A stretch of DNA of 64,000 bases from assembly GCF_000808575.1 (NCBI RefSeq), contig NZ_JWLW01000066.1, forward strand, positions 310,001-374,000. Direction: 5' to 3'. The translations under genes were made by a program, and so were the position numbers. Source of the stretch: Alteromonas marina. Its GTDB lineage: Bacteria > Pseudomonadota > Gammaproteobacteria > Enterobacterales > Alteromonadaceae. Shown piece after piece: positions 40,542 through 48,923 of this stretch; the stretch's first letter is position 1; every line of letters begins with the position of its first letter. The notes under the pieces are model-generated. The model worked only from the letters and a program-made list of their open reading frames with translations. It searched no databases and had not been told where the DNA came from.

Positions 40542-42320
40542 CTATCTCCCTGCTCTTACAAGACGAACACGCGCCGCTGATGACTTATTAAGAAAGTTAT
40601 CGACACCTGAATCGAAATCCAATGCCCATGCATTTTGTGCATCATCACTGTTTACCCCATCAGCACTTGGCACTGAGGTCCAATACCATAGGGGCTCAGT
40701 AGAGACTGCGCCGGTGTTAGGGAAGTAATCTTCATCAATGGCCACATCGTCGGCAATGCCTAAATGCATTAACGAAAAGAGTTCATGGTGAGTAGGTAGC
40801 CGCCAGTCGTAAAAACCACACAAACCTTGCGCGTTGACCGCTTCGACGTAAGCAGAGGTGTTGCAGTTAGTTAATAAACACGTCGCATTCGAACCCGTTT
40901 CATCACCTTCAAATCCACCATTCACCTCGTCGCTGAACCAAGAGTAAGTATAGTCTTTATCTTGAAATGCCCCGTCGTCGGTTTTCACTTCCCACACCAA
41001 TCCGGTCACATTGTCACGAACGCACGACCATGTATCTGCGCTGGCGTCTTGTTCGTCGCCATTGGCATTTAACCGGGTAAAGTCGAAGCCGGCTTTACCA
41101 CGCCCAGCTTTTTCAATTAAGCCATTTTGCTCAATAATATCAGCACCACGCTGCCCGTCCTGCCCAGGGAAGTCATTTTGCTGCGCCTCGGTTAACGCAT
41201 TATTGGTGGCTTGTTGTAAAAAGCCGGTATCGTTCAACAGCGGTGTGGGCATTGGACGTACTCGTACATTGATTGTGTCTTCAACACTGTTGCCGTTGGC
41301 GTCAGTCACAGTAAGCGTATAGGCCACCACAGTTGCGGTAGACACAGAAGGTGCAATAGCAAATGTAGATAGCGCATCGCTGTCATCTACTGGGCGAACT
41401 GCGGCTCCTGTGTTTGCCCCACTAGTGGACGTAACGTTGTTACTGCGCTCCCAAGAGTAAGCAAGTGGTAGAGCACTGGGAATACTCGTAGTAGCCTCGC
41501 CATTTAAAATGACCACTTCGCCACTAAAAACACCTTGCGAAAACCCTGCATCAACGACTGGCAGTGTTTCAGTTTCCGATTGCACTGATACAGTAACGGT
41601 ATCTGTATCAGTTGCCCCTTCACTATCTGTTACTTCCAACTGAAACGTAAGCTGCTGTGCATCGTTGGCAATGGGTGTAACGATAGTCAAAGTAGAAAGG
41701 TTAGTCTCCACACCAGTTATCACATTTGTGCCGCTGGTTTGAGTCCACACGTAATCAGCTATTTCCCCAGTTGTTGACGTTGAATCAGCGTCACTGCTTC
41801 CTGTTCCGTCGAAAACAATTTCGACACCGCCAGGAAATGTATTGGCGGGCAATCCGTCCCATGTAGGAACGTCTATACTGGCTACAGGGGCAATATTCAC
41901 AGGAGCGACCGTAATTACAGTAACATCACTTGCCGTATTTCCGCTTTGGTCGTTAACGGAAACAGTAAGCGTATATTCAGTGGCACTATTCACCAGCGGC
42001 GCTACAAAACTTGCTGCTGAAGAACTCGTGTCGTCATGAGTAATGGCTAACGAAGGAGACGCACTCCAGTTATAAGTGTAAGTGCCATCGCCGCCACTCA
42101 CCTCAGCACTCAGCGAATAGGTTACCCCTTCCGTAACAGTGGCGTCTAGGCCTGCATTTATGACTAAGTTACCGTTGCCCGATCCCCCGCCGCCTGCTCC
42201 ACCATCGTCGCCTCCGCCTCCACCACAGGAAGCTAAAATAAATGCGCCGCCAAGAATGGCTAACCCGCGCAATACGTTGCGTGAGAGATAGCGTGAAAAT
42301 GAGGACATACTTGCTTGCAT
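40542..42320 (-). CDS. Multidomain surface lipoprotein: Ig/PKD-like repeats plus DUF1566
   Basis: A 592-residue lipoprotein: the signal ends in the lipobox ILASCGGGGG, followed by a flexible Gly-rich linker. Three or four Ig-like/PKD-type repeats follow (about residues 50-355), seen as repeated units such as LDATVTEGVTYSLSAEVSGG, YTLTVSVNDQSGN and YTLTVTDANGNSV. The C-terminal 200 residues are a DUF1566 domain (VTGLVWEVKTDDG, CGFYDWRLPTHHELFSLMHL, ending ARVRLVRAGR). The ATG at 42320 has GGAG upstream. It probably faces outward from the outer membrane, displaying the DUF1566 domain on a stalk. Paralogous in its C-terminal domain to the next gene. Confidence 0.82.
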   Translation of the reverse strand: MQASMSSFSRYLSRNVLRGLAILGGAFILASCGGGGGDDGGAGGGGSGNGNLVINAGLDATVTEGVTYSLSAEVSGGDGTYTYNWSASPSLAITHDDTSSSAASFVAPLVNSATEYTLTVSVNDQSGNTASDVTVITVAPVNIAPVASIDVPTWDGLPANTFPGGVEIVFDGTGSSDADSTSTTGEIADYVWTQTSGTNVITGVETNLSTLTIVTPIANDAQQLTFQLEVTDSEGATDTDTVTVSVQSETETLPVVDAGFSQGVFSGEVVILNGEATTSIPSALPLAYSWERSNNVTSTSGANTGAAVRPVDDSDALSTFAIAPSVSTATVVAYTLTVTDANGNSVEDTINVRVRPMPTPLLNDTGFLQQATNNALTEAQQNDFPGQDGQRGADIIEQNGLIEKAGRGKAGFDFTRLNANGDEQDASADTWSCVRDNVTGLVWEVKTDDGAFQDKDYTYSWFSDEVNGGFEGDETGSNATCLLTNCNTSAYVEAVNAQGLCGFYDWRLPTHHELFSLMHLGIADDVAIDEDYFPNTGAVSTEPLWYWTSVPSADGVNSDDAQNAWALDFDSGVDNFLNKSSAARVRLVRAGR

Positions 42321-42429
42321 ACATACTCCAGTCGCACTCTTAGCGTGTATTTAAGACGCCGTGCTAGAAAAACTTGATGTAGAAAGAATCGCAAAGTGCC
42401 TGACAAAAAGGCTGCTTCGCATATAGCGG

Positions 42430-42942
42430 TTATGAGTAGGTGCGTTTCACGCTATTAGCGACTAATCGCGCCTCTTGCTCTTCGGACATCGTAACCTGGA
42501 GTGCCTCAAGCTGCTTCTTTCCAACCGCAACATCCGTCATGTCGTAAATCATCATGCTTATAAAATCTACCTTACCCGTTGCTGACGTGAGTGGAGATAG
42601 CGTGATATTTTGATACATGAACGGCTCACTTCCTGTAATCGGCCGGTAATTAGGAAACTTGAACAAATAAGGGCGCTGCTCCCACGTCATGAAAGCACGC
42701 GTTTTTAAGTCAAATACTGGCTTAGCTTTTTTCATAAACCAGTCTTGTTTAATTGTGGGAAACAGTGAAAATAAGGTTTTGTCTCTCACTTCACTTGGCA
42801 GAAGGCCACTGTGGCTTTCCATAAAGCCATTCCACACTTGCACTGTGAAATTGCGATCTAAAACCACAATACCTACATCTACCGTTTGTAACATGTCCAT
42901 CATCCAATGGAATTCCTGTAACTCATCTAAATGCTGGCTCAT
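42430..42942 (-). CDS. PAS domain sensory protein
   Basis: A 170-residue protein made mostly of one PAS domain: VDVGIVVLDRNFTVQVWNGFMESHSG near residues 22-47, then LSPLTSATGKVDFISMMIYDMTDV near 115-138, with a short coiled-coil end. It has no output domain. It shares one base pair of overlap (ATGA) with the receiver-CheC gene upstream, so it probably senses a signal for, or is controlled with, that protein. Confidence 0.85.
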   Translation of the reverse strand: MSQHLDELQEFHWMMDMLQTVDVGIVVLDRNFTVQVWNGFMESHSGLLPSEVRDKTLFSLFPTIKQDWFMKKAKPVFDLKTRAFMTWEQRPYLFKFPNYRPITGSEPFMYQNITLSPLTSATGKVDFISMMIYDMTDVAVGKKQLEALQVTMSEEQEARLVANSVKRTYS

Positions 42943-43937
42943 CAGAAATCCTCCAACAAGTGGGCGAGCTTGGAATTCATCATTTTCATAGACTCTTCCG
43001 TAAACAATAAGATCAAATCACACTGAACATTGTAACCTTCAAGACCGTAGCTAAGCTCTATAGCCAGCGTGCGCTTCCACTTAATTTGGTTCATACTGAT
43101 AATTTCAGTGATAGCACGGTGCTGACCAAGCACAATGGGATGCCCCTGACTAAAGTTAATATCCATTTGGTTAGCTAACCCTGTTAAACAGGTTCCAATC
43201 AGAATACTTGCCGCGTCCATAAGGAGCTCTAACTGTAATTGGTCGTCTACTTCGCCTTCCACATTGAGAATTTTGGCCACATCGTCAAAGCTTGAATCGC
43301 TCAAAATACACAGGGCTTCACCGCTAACACCTGGCCCTAAAAAACCTTGGCAAACGGCAGTGACTTGTTCGTGACTTTCAATGTCAGAAAGCATCATGTG
43401 TAGTTCAGAGACTTCAATAAGGTTTACGTTAGGAATAGGGAGTTCTACAAAAACATCCATGGTGCGGGCGAGGTGGTCGCCTGCTTGCCCCATGGCAATA
43501 TTGGTTATTTCTTGGTAACAATCGCGAATATCAGGGTCAAGCGGTGTCACCTCTTCTTGCGCTTTTTCTTCGACATGAAGAATATTGTATTTATCAAGAA
43601 CCTCGACAAGTTTGGCTGGTTCAACAGGTTTTCGGATAAAGTCTAAAGCTCCGAGCGATGTAACTCTTTCATGCGCTTCAGGCTGGATATCTCCAGATAC
43701 CACAATAACTTTGGTTTTAAGCCCACGCTGTTGAATGGCCTCTAACGTGCCATATCCATCGAGAACTGGCATATTCAAATCTAAGAGTAAAAGATCTCCC
43801 TTGCCTTCGGCGAGTGCAGACAGAGCATCTTGACCGTTCTTTGCAAAGTGAACAGCCACATCCCAATCTTGAGGCAGGCACTTAGCCACTTGCTTACGCG
43901 CAACTAACGAGTCATCACATACGAGTACTGAAAACAT
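42942..43937 (-). CDS. Response regulator with CheC-like phosphatase domain
   Basis: A 331-residue fusion. Residues 1-118 are a receiver domain with the acidic pocket (Asp8, Asp9), the phosphorylation site Asp53 in LLLLDLNMP and Lys103 in RKP. Residues about 130-331 are a CheC/CheX-type domain; the first phosphatase motif is intact in YQEITNIAMG (Glu143, Asn146), while the second position reads MDAASILIG, with Glu and Asn replaced by Asp and Ser. CheC proteins dephosphorylate CheY-P, so this may be a regulated phosphatase in a chemotaxis-like or other two-component pathway. It is co-transcribed with the PAS protein. Confidence 0.88.
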   Translation of the reverse strand: MFSVLVCDDSLVARKQVAKCLPQDWDVAVHFAKNGQDALSALAEGKGDLLLLDLNMPVLDGYGTLEAIQQRGLKTKVIVVSGDIQPEAHERVTSLGALDFIRKPVEPAKLVEVLDKYNILHVEEKAQEEVTPLDPDIRDCYQEITNIAMGQAGDHLARTMDVFVELPIPNVNLIEVSELHMMLSDIESHEQVTAVCQGFLGPGVSGEALCILSDSSFDDVAKILNVEGEVDDQLQLELLMDAASILIGTCLTGLANQMDINFSQGHPIVLGQHRAITEIISMNQIKWKRTLAIELSYGLEGYNVQCDLILLFTEESMKMMNSKLAHLLEDF

Positions 43938-44229
43938 TAAGTTCTTTTACCACCTAGCTTTTACAACCAGCCAACGCTGATATCTTCTAGCAATTTCAAT
44001 TGTATCGGCACAACCGCTGTGAACTGAAGTATTGATTTTTCTTCGGAGATAAACAGCAGAGTTACTATATCAATTTTTTAAAAAGATAATTTGTATATGG
44101 TGATATGAAACACCTCACTAAGAAATAGCACTTTTGGGGAATATTGCCAGCGCGTTTTACAATTAACTTGACGCTTATTTGGCGGTAAGTTTCAGGGAGG
44201 CTAAAGTAATATTAGGCCGCATAGATCAT
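43938..44229. other. Intergenic region between the receiver-CheC gene and lrgB
   Basis: About 290 AT-rich bases holding the promoter of the receiver-CheC/PAS operon. I see no terminator with a T run, no RNA gene and no repeat. Confidence 0.45.
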
Positions 44230-44940
44230 TCAAACAAACAAACTAAAAACGAGCGGTAGCGCTAGGGCTGTGAAAATGCCGTTTACGCACAACCCAAGGG
44301 TAGCCATGGCAGCAACATCTTCCCCCATGTGGATGGATTTTGCTGTTCCTATCGCATGGGCAACGGTTCCTAAAGCTATACCTTGTGCTTGACGATCCTC
44401 TATTTTGAATAACGAAAAAACGCCTGTCGCTACAATAGCCCCCACTATACCCGTCGTTATAACAAACACGGCTGCCATCGCAGGAATTCCACCTATGTGA
44501 GCCGTCGCTTCCATTGCAAGAGGCGTGGTGATCGATTTCGCCAACATAGTCATTTTTAGAGCTGCTGGAGCATCTAGCGCAAACAGCGCGAACCAAGCGG
44601 TAATAGGAGCAACTATTCCACCAAGGACGATACTGACTATTAACCGCCATCCATAGCGCTTTAAAATTTGCCATTGTCGATAAATCGGTAACGCGAGTGC
44701 AACGGTGACAGGACCTAAAAGCCAATGTAACAAAGCAGCGGCTTGTTGATAGTCAACAACGCTAGTGTTAGAGAGGTAAAGGCTCAAGAAAACAAAAATA
44801 GCGGTGAATACAATTGGGTGCGCTATCGGATGGCCGTTACATTTTCTATTAATCCATAGCGCAATGAGGTAACCGACAACAGAAACACAAAGCCATATTA
44901 ATCCATTAACGCTAAACGCTTGAGTTATTGCATTGATCAT
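44230..44940 (-). CDS. lrgB: LrgB family membrane protein
   Basis: A 236-residue integral membrane protein with about seven hydrophobic segments. The LrgB signature is visible: LHWLLGPVTVALALPIYRQW, LAKSITTPLAMEATAHIGG and GTVAHAIGTAKSIHMGE. LrgB works with LrgA; in Gram-positives they modulate murein hydrolase activity and pyruvate uptake, and in plants the fused PLGG1 transports glycolate and glycerate. The gene overlaps lrgA by four bases, and a LytTR regulator lies upstream. Confidence 0.9.
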   Translation of the reverse strand: MINAITQAFSVNGLIWLCVSVVGYLIALWINRKCNGHPIAHPIVFTAIFVFLSLYLSNTSVVDYQQAAALLHWLLGPVTVALALPIYRQWQILKRYGWRLIVSIVLGGIVAPITAWFALFALDAPAALKMTMLAKSITTPLAMEATAHIGGIPAMAAVFVITTGIVGAIVATGVFSLFKIEDRQAQGIALGTVAHAIGTAKSIHMGEDVAAMATLGLCVNGIFTALALPLVFSLFV

Positions 44941-45338
44941 TCAAGCTCCCTACCCACTTGTGATGAGTGGGACTCCTTATGCTGCTTGCTACAAAACAAC
45001 TTTTGGGCAAACCAGGCGGTAAAACCTAAGCTCAATGAGGTGGTAACAAAAATAGCTATGGTGATCGCAAGCAAATTCTCATAAATATCAACCCAATAGA
45101 TTGATAGTGCAAGCACTGCCGGAACGAAAAGCAAAGACATATGCTTTAAAGGCAAAGTAACAAAACGTGCAGTGTGTGTTTCGAGTTTTGGAAAAATAAA
45201 AAGTATCCCAAGCAGAATCAAAAGCCCCACCAGCGCGCCAGGAATGGGCAAAGCCATGATATTTACGGCGAAAAGCCCAAGATAATACGCCGCGAAAACC
45301 AATATAGCTCCCACTAACGCCTTACTAACATCTCGCAC
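44937..45338 (-). CDS. lrgA: LrgA/CidA family holin-like protein
   Basis: A 133-residue protein with four hydrophobic segments and the family pattern GLFAVNIMALPIPGALVGLLIL, followed by the conserved LPLKHMSLLFVPAVLAL. It is paired with lrgB by a four-base overlap. The role is export or uptake of small organic acids, or holin-like control of cell lysis, by analogy only. Confidence 0.9.
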   Translation of the reverse strand: MRDVSKALVGAILVFAAYYLGLFAVNIMALPIPGALVGLLILLGILFIFPKLETHTARFVTLPLKHMSLLFVPAVLALSIYWVDIYENLLAITIAIFVTTSLSLGFTAWFAQKLFCSKQHKESHSSQVGRELE

Positions 45339-45404
45339 TTTATATCCTTGCTTTTAAGAATTAAGCACTAAGTGTAACGATTAGCGAGTTCCATCACCAG
45401 CAGG

Positions 45405-45414
45405 ACCATGGTCG
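45405..45414. promoter_or_regulatory. Palindrome upstream of lrgA
   Basis: GACCATGGTC is a perfect 10-bp palindrome in the 115-base gap between the LytTR regulator gene and lrgA. It could be an operator half-site for control of lrgAB; LytTR sites are normally direct repeats, so the assignment is weak. Confidence 0.3.
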
Positions 45415-45453
45415 TATGATACTGTTAACCGGTAAAGCGCAGTGTTATGAAAT

Positions 45454-46221
45454 TTATCGTCTGTCTACATGCCAGAACTGATAGAAATATTTATAAGTAA
45501 TTTTGAACGTCTCACCGCCTTGCATAACCACCCTTTGCTGATTAAGTCTCTGCTCTAAGTGCGCTACGTATTTTGCATTTACCGCCACCGAACGATTACA
45601 TCGTTTAAAGTGTCGCTCACCAAGCCGCTTCAGTAATTCACACAAAGTTATTCGAACCACATAGCTTTCTGACAGCGTGTATATACACATATAATCACCA
45701 GCAGCTTCTATCCATTTTATATCGGCAGGATCTAGGCAACACCATCCATCATCGGCCCTAATGGCAACAATGTTGGGTTTAGCGCTTTTACTTAATTGCT
45801 GGCGCAATGTTGCTAATAGCGCTGGTTTTGACACACCATGCTGCTCACACAAGCCCTTTACCATTGCGTCAAACTGAAAATTTCGCTCAACATAACGATA
45901 CTTATTTTTCACGTATTCGATGGCAGGCAATAGCTGGCTCTCTTCAAATGGCAAAGTCACAAAACCAGATGCATTATGCGAAAAAGCAAGCAGCGCATCT
46001 TCGTCGTTTTCACCCACTGCCAGCCAATATTTTGAGGCAAGATTTCGAGATGATTTTGATACTGAATAAAAACCGACGGACTGGGGGTACTTTTCAGCTA
46101 AGGCTAAGCAATGACCGACCGACTCGGCTCCAAAAACATGACTAAAAACATTTAGCTGCTTCAATATTTTGCAAAGTGATTCTTGCTGAGATGCAGATTG
46201 TAAGAAAATCAATGAGATCAT
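45454..46221 (-). CDS. LytTR-type DNA-binding regulator with degenerate receiver domain
   Basis: A 255-residue protein. The C-terminal LytTR domain (about residues 150-250) is clear: DIKWIEAAGDYMCIYTLSES, then HFKRCNRSVAVNAKYVAHLE. The N-terminal 110 residues have the size and alternating hydrophobic pattern of a receiver domain, but the phosphorylation aspartate is missing (the equivalent strand reads SVGFYSVSKSS) and so are the acidic residues at the start. It is therefore unlikely to be controlled by a kinase. It lies directly upstream of lrgAB on the same strand, as LytR-type regulators do in Gram-positives, so lrgAB is the likely target. Confidence 0.85.
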   Translation of the reverse strand: MISLIFLQSASQQESLCKILKQLNVFSHVFGAESVGHCLALAEKYPQSVGFYSVSKSSRNLASKYWLAVGENDEDALLAFSHNASGFVTLPFEESQLLPAIEYVKNKYRYVERNFQFDAMVKGLCEQHGVSKPALLATLRQQLSKSAKPNIVAIRADDGWCCLDPADIKWIEAAGDYMCIYTLSESYVVRITLCELLKRLGERHFKRCNRSVAVNAKYVAHLEQRLNQQRVVMQGGETFKITYKYFYQFWHVDRR

Positions 46222-46287
46222 CTGCTCTACCTTGCATACAAACTGTGGCTAACGATTTCTAATCCCGATAGCACAGTGAATTAATGC

Positions 46288-46314
46288 AAAAAGGGGCTAT
46301 CAATTAATAGCCCA
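46288..46314 (-). terminator. Terminator of the DUF3718 gene
   Basis: On the minus strand GGGCTAT and ATAGCCC (plus 46307-46313 and 46294-46300) pair around a six-base loop and are followed by CTTTTT. It lies about 25 bases after the stop of the small exported protein. Confidence 0.8.
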
Positions 46315-46336
46315 AATTTCAGGGCGCATAACGTTG

Positions 46337-46663
46337 CTAGCGCTTGGCTGTCAATACACCAGGATCTGCATTGATGCGGCGCGCAATATGCTGAGCGGTT
46401 TTAGATGCATTGTGAGTAGTCGCAAAAGTCAGCATATCTTGTCCGTTACATACTAGGCCTTCGTGTAGATCTCTCATATTTAAGCCTGTTGCCTTAACGG
46501 CGCGGCGCAACTTTAAGCGGCTATTGCTTTTAACGGCTTCACATACTGCAACTAAGTCATCTTCAAGCTCTACTGGATAAGTACCAGCATTTGCTGCGGT
46601 AGCGGTAAAAGAAAGGGTCATTCCGAGTAGAGTGCATTGGGTAACACGGCGTAACGTAAACAT
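46337..46663 (-). CDS. Small exported protein of the DUF3718 type
   Basis: A 108-residue protein with a signal peptide (cleavage after about Ala26 in AANAGTYPV). The mature part has LVAVCEAVKSNSRLKLRRAVKATG and GLVCNGQDMLTFA, with two cysteines that could form a disulfide; this matches the DUF3718 family, common in Alteromonas, Shewanella and Vibrio, with no known function. The longest frame starts at 46711, but the ATG at 46663 has GAGGA at the right distance. It ends in a clear terminator and is monocistronic. Confidence 0.8.
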   Translation of the reverse strand: MFTLRRVTQCTLLGMTLSFTATAANAGTYPVELEDDLVAVCEAVKSNSRLKLRRAVKATGLNMRDLHEGLVCNGQDMLTFATTHNASKTAQHIARRINADPGVLTAKR

Positions 46664-46980
46664 AACAATTTCCTCTGATAGTATTAGGCAACGCGGTGAC
46701 GACCTCTTCATGCCGCCGCACCAATAAACTAGTTAAGGTTTATGATATTTACGCTACAAAAGCGTTAAAGTACGGTTATTTGAGACCTTGCGATAAGCAC
46801 ACAAAAGCCAAGGTTTAATTATCGGTCTAAACGGTTATTAATCGTACTTGATACATACTTTGCAACATTCTCTGAGAGCGAAGTTGTGAGGCATAGCGAA
46901 TAACCGCTAAAGTATATCCTCGAACCTAGTACAAATTCTGGTAATACGGTTCGCCATTAACATTAATTCAAGGAAGGGCT
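46664..46980. other. Divergent intergenic region
   Basis: About 317 AT-rich bases between two divergent small genes, so it should hold two promoters. It contains a short ACGCT/AGCGT hairpin on either side of ACAAA near 46752-46766. No gene or strong regulatory site is readable. Confidence 0.45.
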
Positions 46981-47262
46981 ATGTTAGAGCAACAACAGTA
47001 TCATCTTATAAGAGCGGATACACAGCCTGGCGGCATTAGTTACAATCAAGAGGATTTCAGTAGTTGGTTCTGCTTAGAACTTATCGCAGAAGGGCTAGAA
47101 ATTGCAGGAGTGATAAGTGGTGTAAATGCTTCCGAAGTAACCCCAGTAGACATCTGCCGATTCAATATTTTAAATAAACGTTATGTCCAGATTAAAGGTG
47201 ATAGACGGCTAATGAGTGGCTTTAATTCGTTAAAACCAGATAACTGGGGCCAGATTGCCTAG
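46981..47262 (+). CDS. Small hypothetical protein
   Basis: A 93-residue soluble protein with a strong ribosome site (AAGGAAGGG) before its ATG, which supports it as a real gene. It has no membrane segment, signal peptide or recognised motif; composition is mixed with several Asn, Gln, Ile and Ser. I do not recognise the family. It converges with another small unknown gene 46 bases away. Confidence 0.65.
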   Translation: MLEQQQYHLIRADTQPGGISYNQEDFSSWFCLELIAEGLEIAGVISGVNASEVTPVDICRFNILNKRYVQIKGDRRLMSGFNSLKPDNWGQIA

Positions 47263-47308
47263 CCCCAATAGCTAAAAACATCACTGCCTGTGGTAGGTAA
47301 GTGAATTT

Positions 47309-47638
47309 TTAGAAAATACTATCTTGGTGGATTTTGATAAACATACTCGTACCAATTTTCGAGTAGTCAATCTTATATTCTTTTCCATTAAGCGTTTGAA
47401 TGAACACTAAGGTTTTTTCATCGCCGAAAACATCGCTAGTCGTTACATCGACCAGTTCCATATCCATCATTTTCGCATCGCGCTTATTTTCTGGCACTTT
47501 GCCTTCATATTGCTTAATGCCTTTGTAGGTTACGATAATTGGCGGGTTATCATCGCCATTAATAACCAATAGGTCTAACTTTCTAATTTTATGAATGATG
47601 GTGTTTCGACCACTTGTAATAAAGGGTTTTTCAGTCAT
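47309..47638 (-). CDS. Small hypothetical protein
   Basis: A 109-residue soluble protein rich in Lys, Ile and Asp, with alternating hydrophobic/polar strands suggesting a small beta fold. I do not recognise it. The frame opens at 47644, but GGAG directly abuts that ATG, so the second ATG at 47638, six bases from GGAG, is the better start. It lies alone downstream of the di-heme protein gene, separated by about 150 bases. Confidence 0.65.
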   Translation of the reverse strand: MTEKPFITSGRNTIIHKIRKLDLLVINGDDNPPIIVTYKGIKQYEGKVPENKRDAKMMDMELVDVTTSDVFGDEKTLVFIQTLNGKEYKIDYSKIGTSMFIKIHQDSIF

Positions 47639-47789
47639 TCTCATCTCCGCGACCGCTTACCTGCTTTTTTAACTATTAACAAAGAATGTGATAATTGAGT
47701 CTATCACGATGTTAACAAACAGCACATAAGCATTTGGTTGATTTATATGTGCAAAGTATAAACATAAAACACAAAAAATGAGCAATAAA

Positions 47790-48923
47790 TCACTTATTTT
47801 TGCGTGAAACGTGTTTTTCAACAAATTCTTCGTCAGTTAAACTTTGTAAAAATGCCACCAGTGCTGCTTTTTCTTTTTCAGAAATACTAAAGCCTTTAAT
47901 AAACGGGCTACGATAGGGGTTGGGGCTTTGAGCTTCATTGCCCCCCCGGGCATAAAACGCAATAACATCTTCAAGGGTGGCTATACTCCCATCGTGCATG
48001 TAAGGTGCCGTGAGCGCAATATTTCGCAAGGTAGGCGCTCTAAACTTCCCCATGTCCTGCTTGTTAAAGGTTACACTATACAGCCCCATATCTGTTTTGG
48101 GGTAACTGCCCGCACCATCTTCGTTGTACAAACCTGTATTGTGGAATGGTTGCGCACCAAATGGCTGAAAACTATGTTTAGACGACTGCGTAAAGTTCAC
48201 GCCTCCATGGCAGTGAAAACACTCTGTGCGTTCAGAAAAAAAGAGGTTTAGGCCCTCAAGTTGTTGCGCTGTCAGTGCGCTGTCGTCTTGTCGATAAGCA
48301 TAGGCATCAAATGCACTATTAAAAGACACTAGGCTTCTTACATAACTAGCCAATGCTTTAACAATATTGTTCACACTAGGGGTTTCGTCACCATACGCAG
48401 CTTTGAAGAGTGCAGGGTAATCGCCTTGCTCAAAGCGCATTAAAATAACATCTTCATTACCAGTTACCCCCATTTCCACAGGGTGTTCGTTAAAGAGCGG
48501 GATCAGTAGTTGTTTTTCAATACTGTCTAAGTTGTTGTGCGCCCACGTAAATGAAGCATTGTAAGCCACATTAATAAGCGCCAGCGCGTTGCGGTTGAGC
48601 TCTTCGCCATGTGCGCCCACCGACACTTTTCTAGATTCTGCAAAGGCTTTTTCAGGATCATGGCAGCTACTACATGATGTTGTGTTGTTCGCACTTAATG
48701 CCGTATCAAAAAACAGCATCTCCCCCAGTTTAACGCTTTCCACCGTCATGGGATTGTCGGCAGGAACCGTGGGCGCAGGTATATGATTTGGCAGATTCCA
48801 TTCATAGGGGGTGGGTGCTTTCGAACACGCACTTCCCCCTACCACAATGCAAAGTGAACACACCATTTCCCGTGCATTCGGCGCTCGCGTTTTAAAACGC
48901 TGAGGAAGCACTTTTACTGCCAC
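47790..48923 (-). CDS. MbnH-like di-heme cytochrome c peroxidase family protein
   Basis: A 377-residue exported di-heme protein of the cytochrome c peroxidase/MauG superfamily. The two heme-binding motifs are CSSCH (in TTSCSSCHDPEKAF) and CFHCH (in TECFHCHGGVNF); other family landmarks are MLFFDTALSANNTTSC, KFRAPTLRNIALTAPYMHDG and TLEDVIAFYARGG. In the MbnPH pair, MbnH oxidises a tryptophan of MbnP to kynurenine, creating a copper-binding site; this gene directly follows an MbnP-like gene, which supports that reading over a plain peroxidase. The start is a GTG overlapping the upstream gene by ten bases. The N-terminus (VVGGSACSKAP) may be a lipoprotein signal. Confidence 0.85.
   Translation of the reverse strand: MAVKVLPQRFKTRAPNAREMVCSLCIVVGGSACSKAPTPYEWNLPNHIPAPTVPADNPMTVESVKLGEMLFFDTALSANNTTSCSSCHDPEKAFAESRKVSVGAHGEELNRNALALINVAYNASFTWAHNNLDSIEKQLLIPLFNEHPVEMGVTGNEDVILMRFEQGDYPALFKAAYGDETPSVNNIVKALASYVRSLVSFNSAFDAYAYRQDDSALTAQQLEGLNLFFSERTECFHCHGGVNFTQSSKHSFQPFGAQPFHNTGLYNEDGAGSYPKTDMGLYSVTFNKQDMGKFRAPTLRNIALTAPYMHDGSIATLEDVIAFYARGGNEAQSPNPYRSPFIKGFSISEKEKAALVAFLQSLTDEEFVEKHVSRKNK

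Noticed and set aside
44243-44725. 160-codon minus-strand frame overlapping lrgB
   Set aside because: Same strand, other frame; Cys/Ser/Arg-rich nonsense composition, while lrgB has the correct membrane pattern.
47245-47267. TGGGGC/GCCCCA hairpin at the end of the small plus-strand gene as a terminator
   Set aside because: Half of it is inside the coding sequence and no T run follows.
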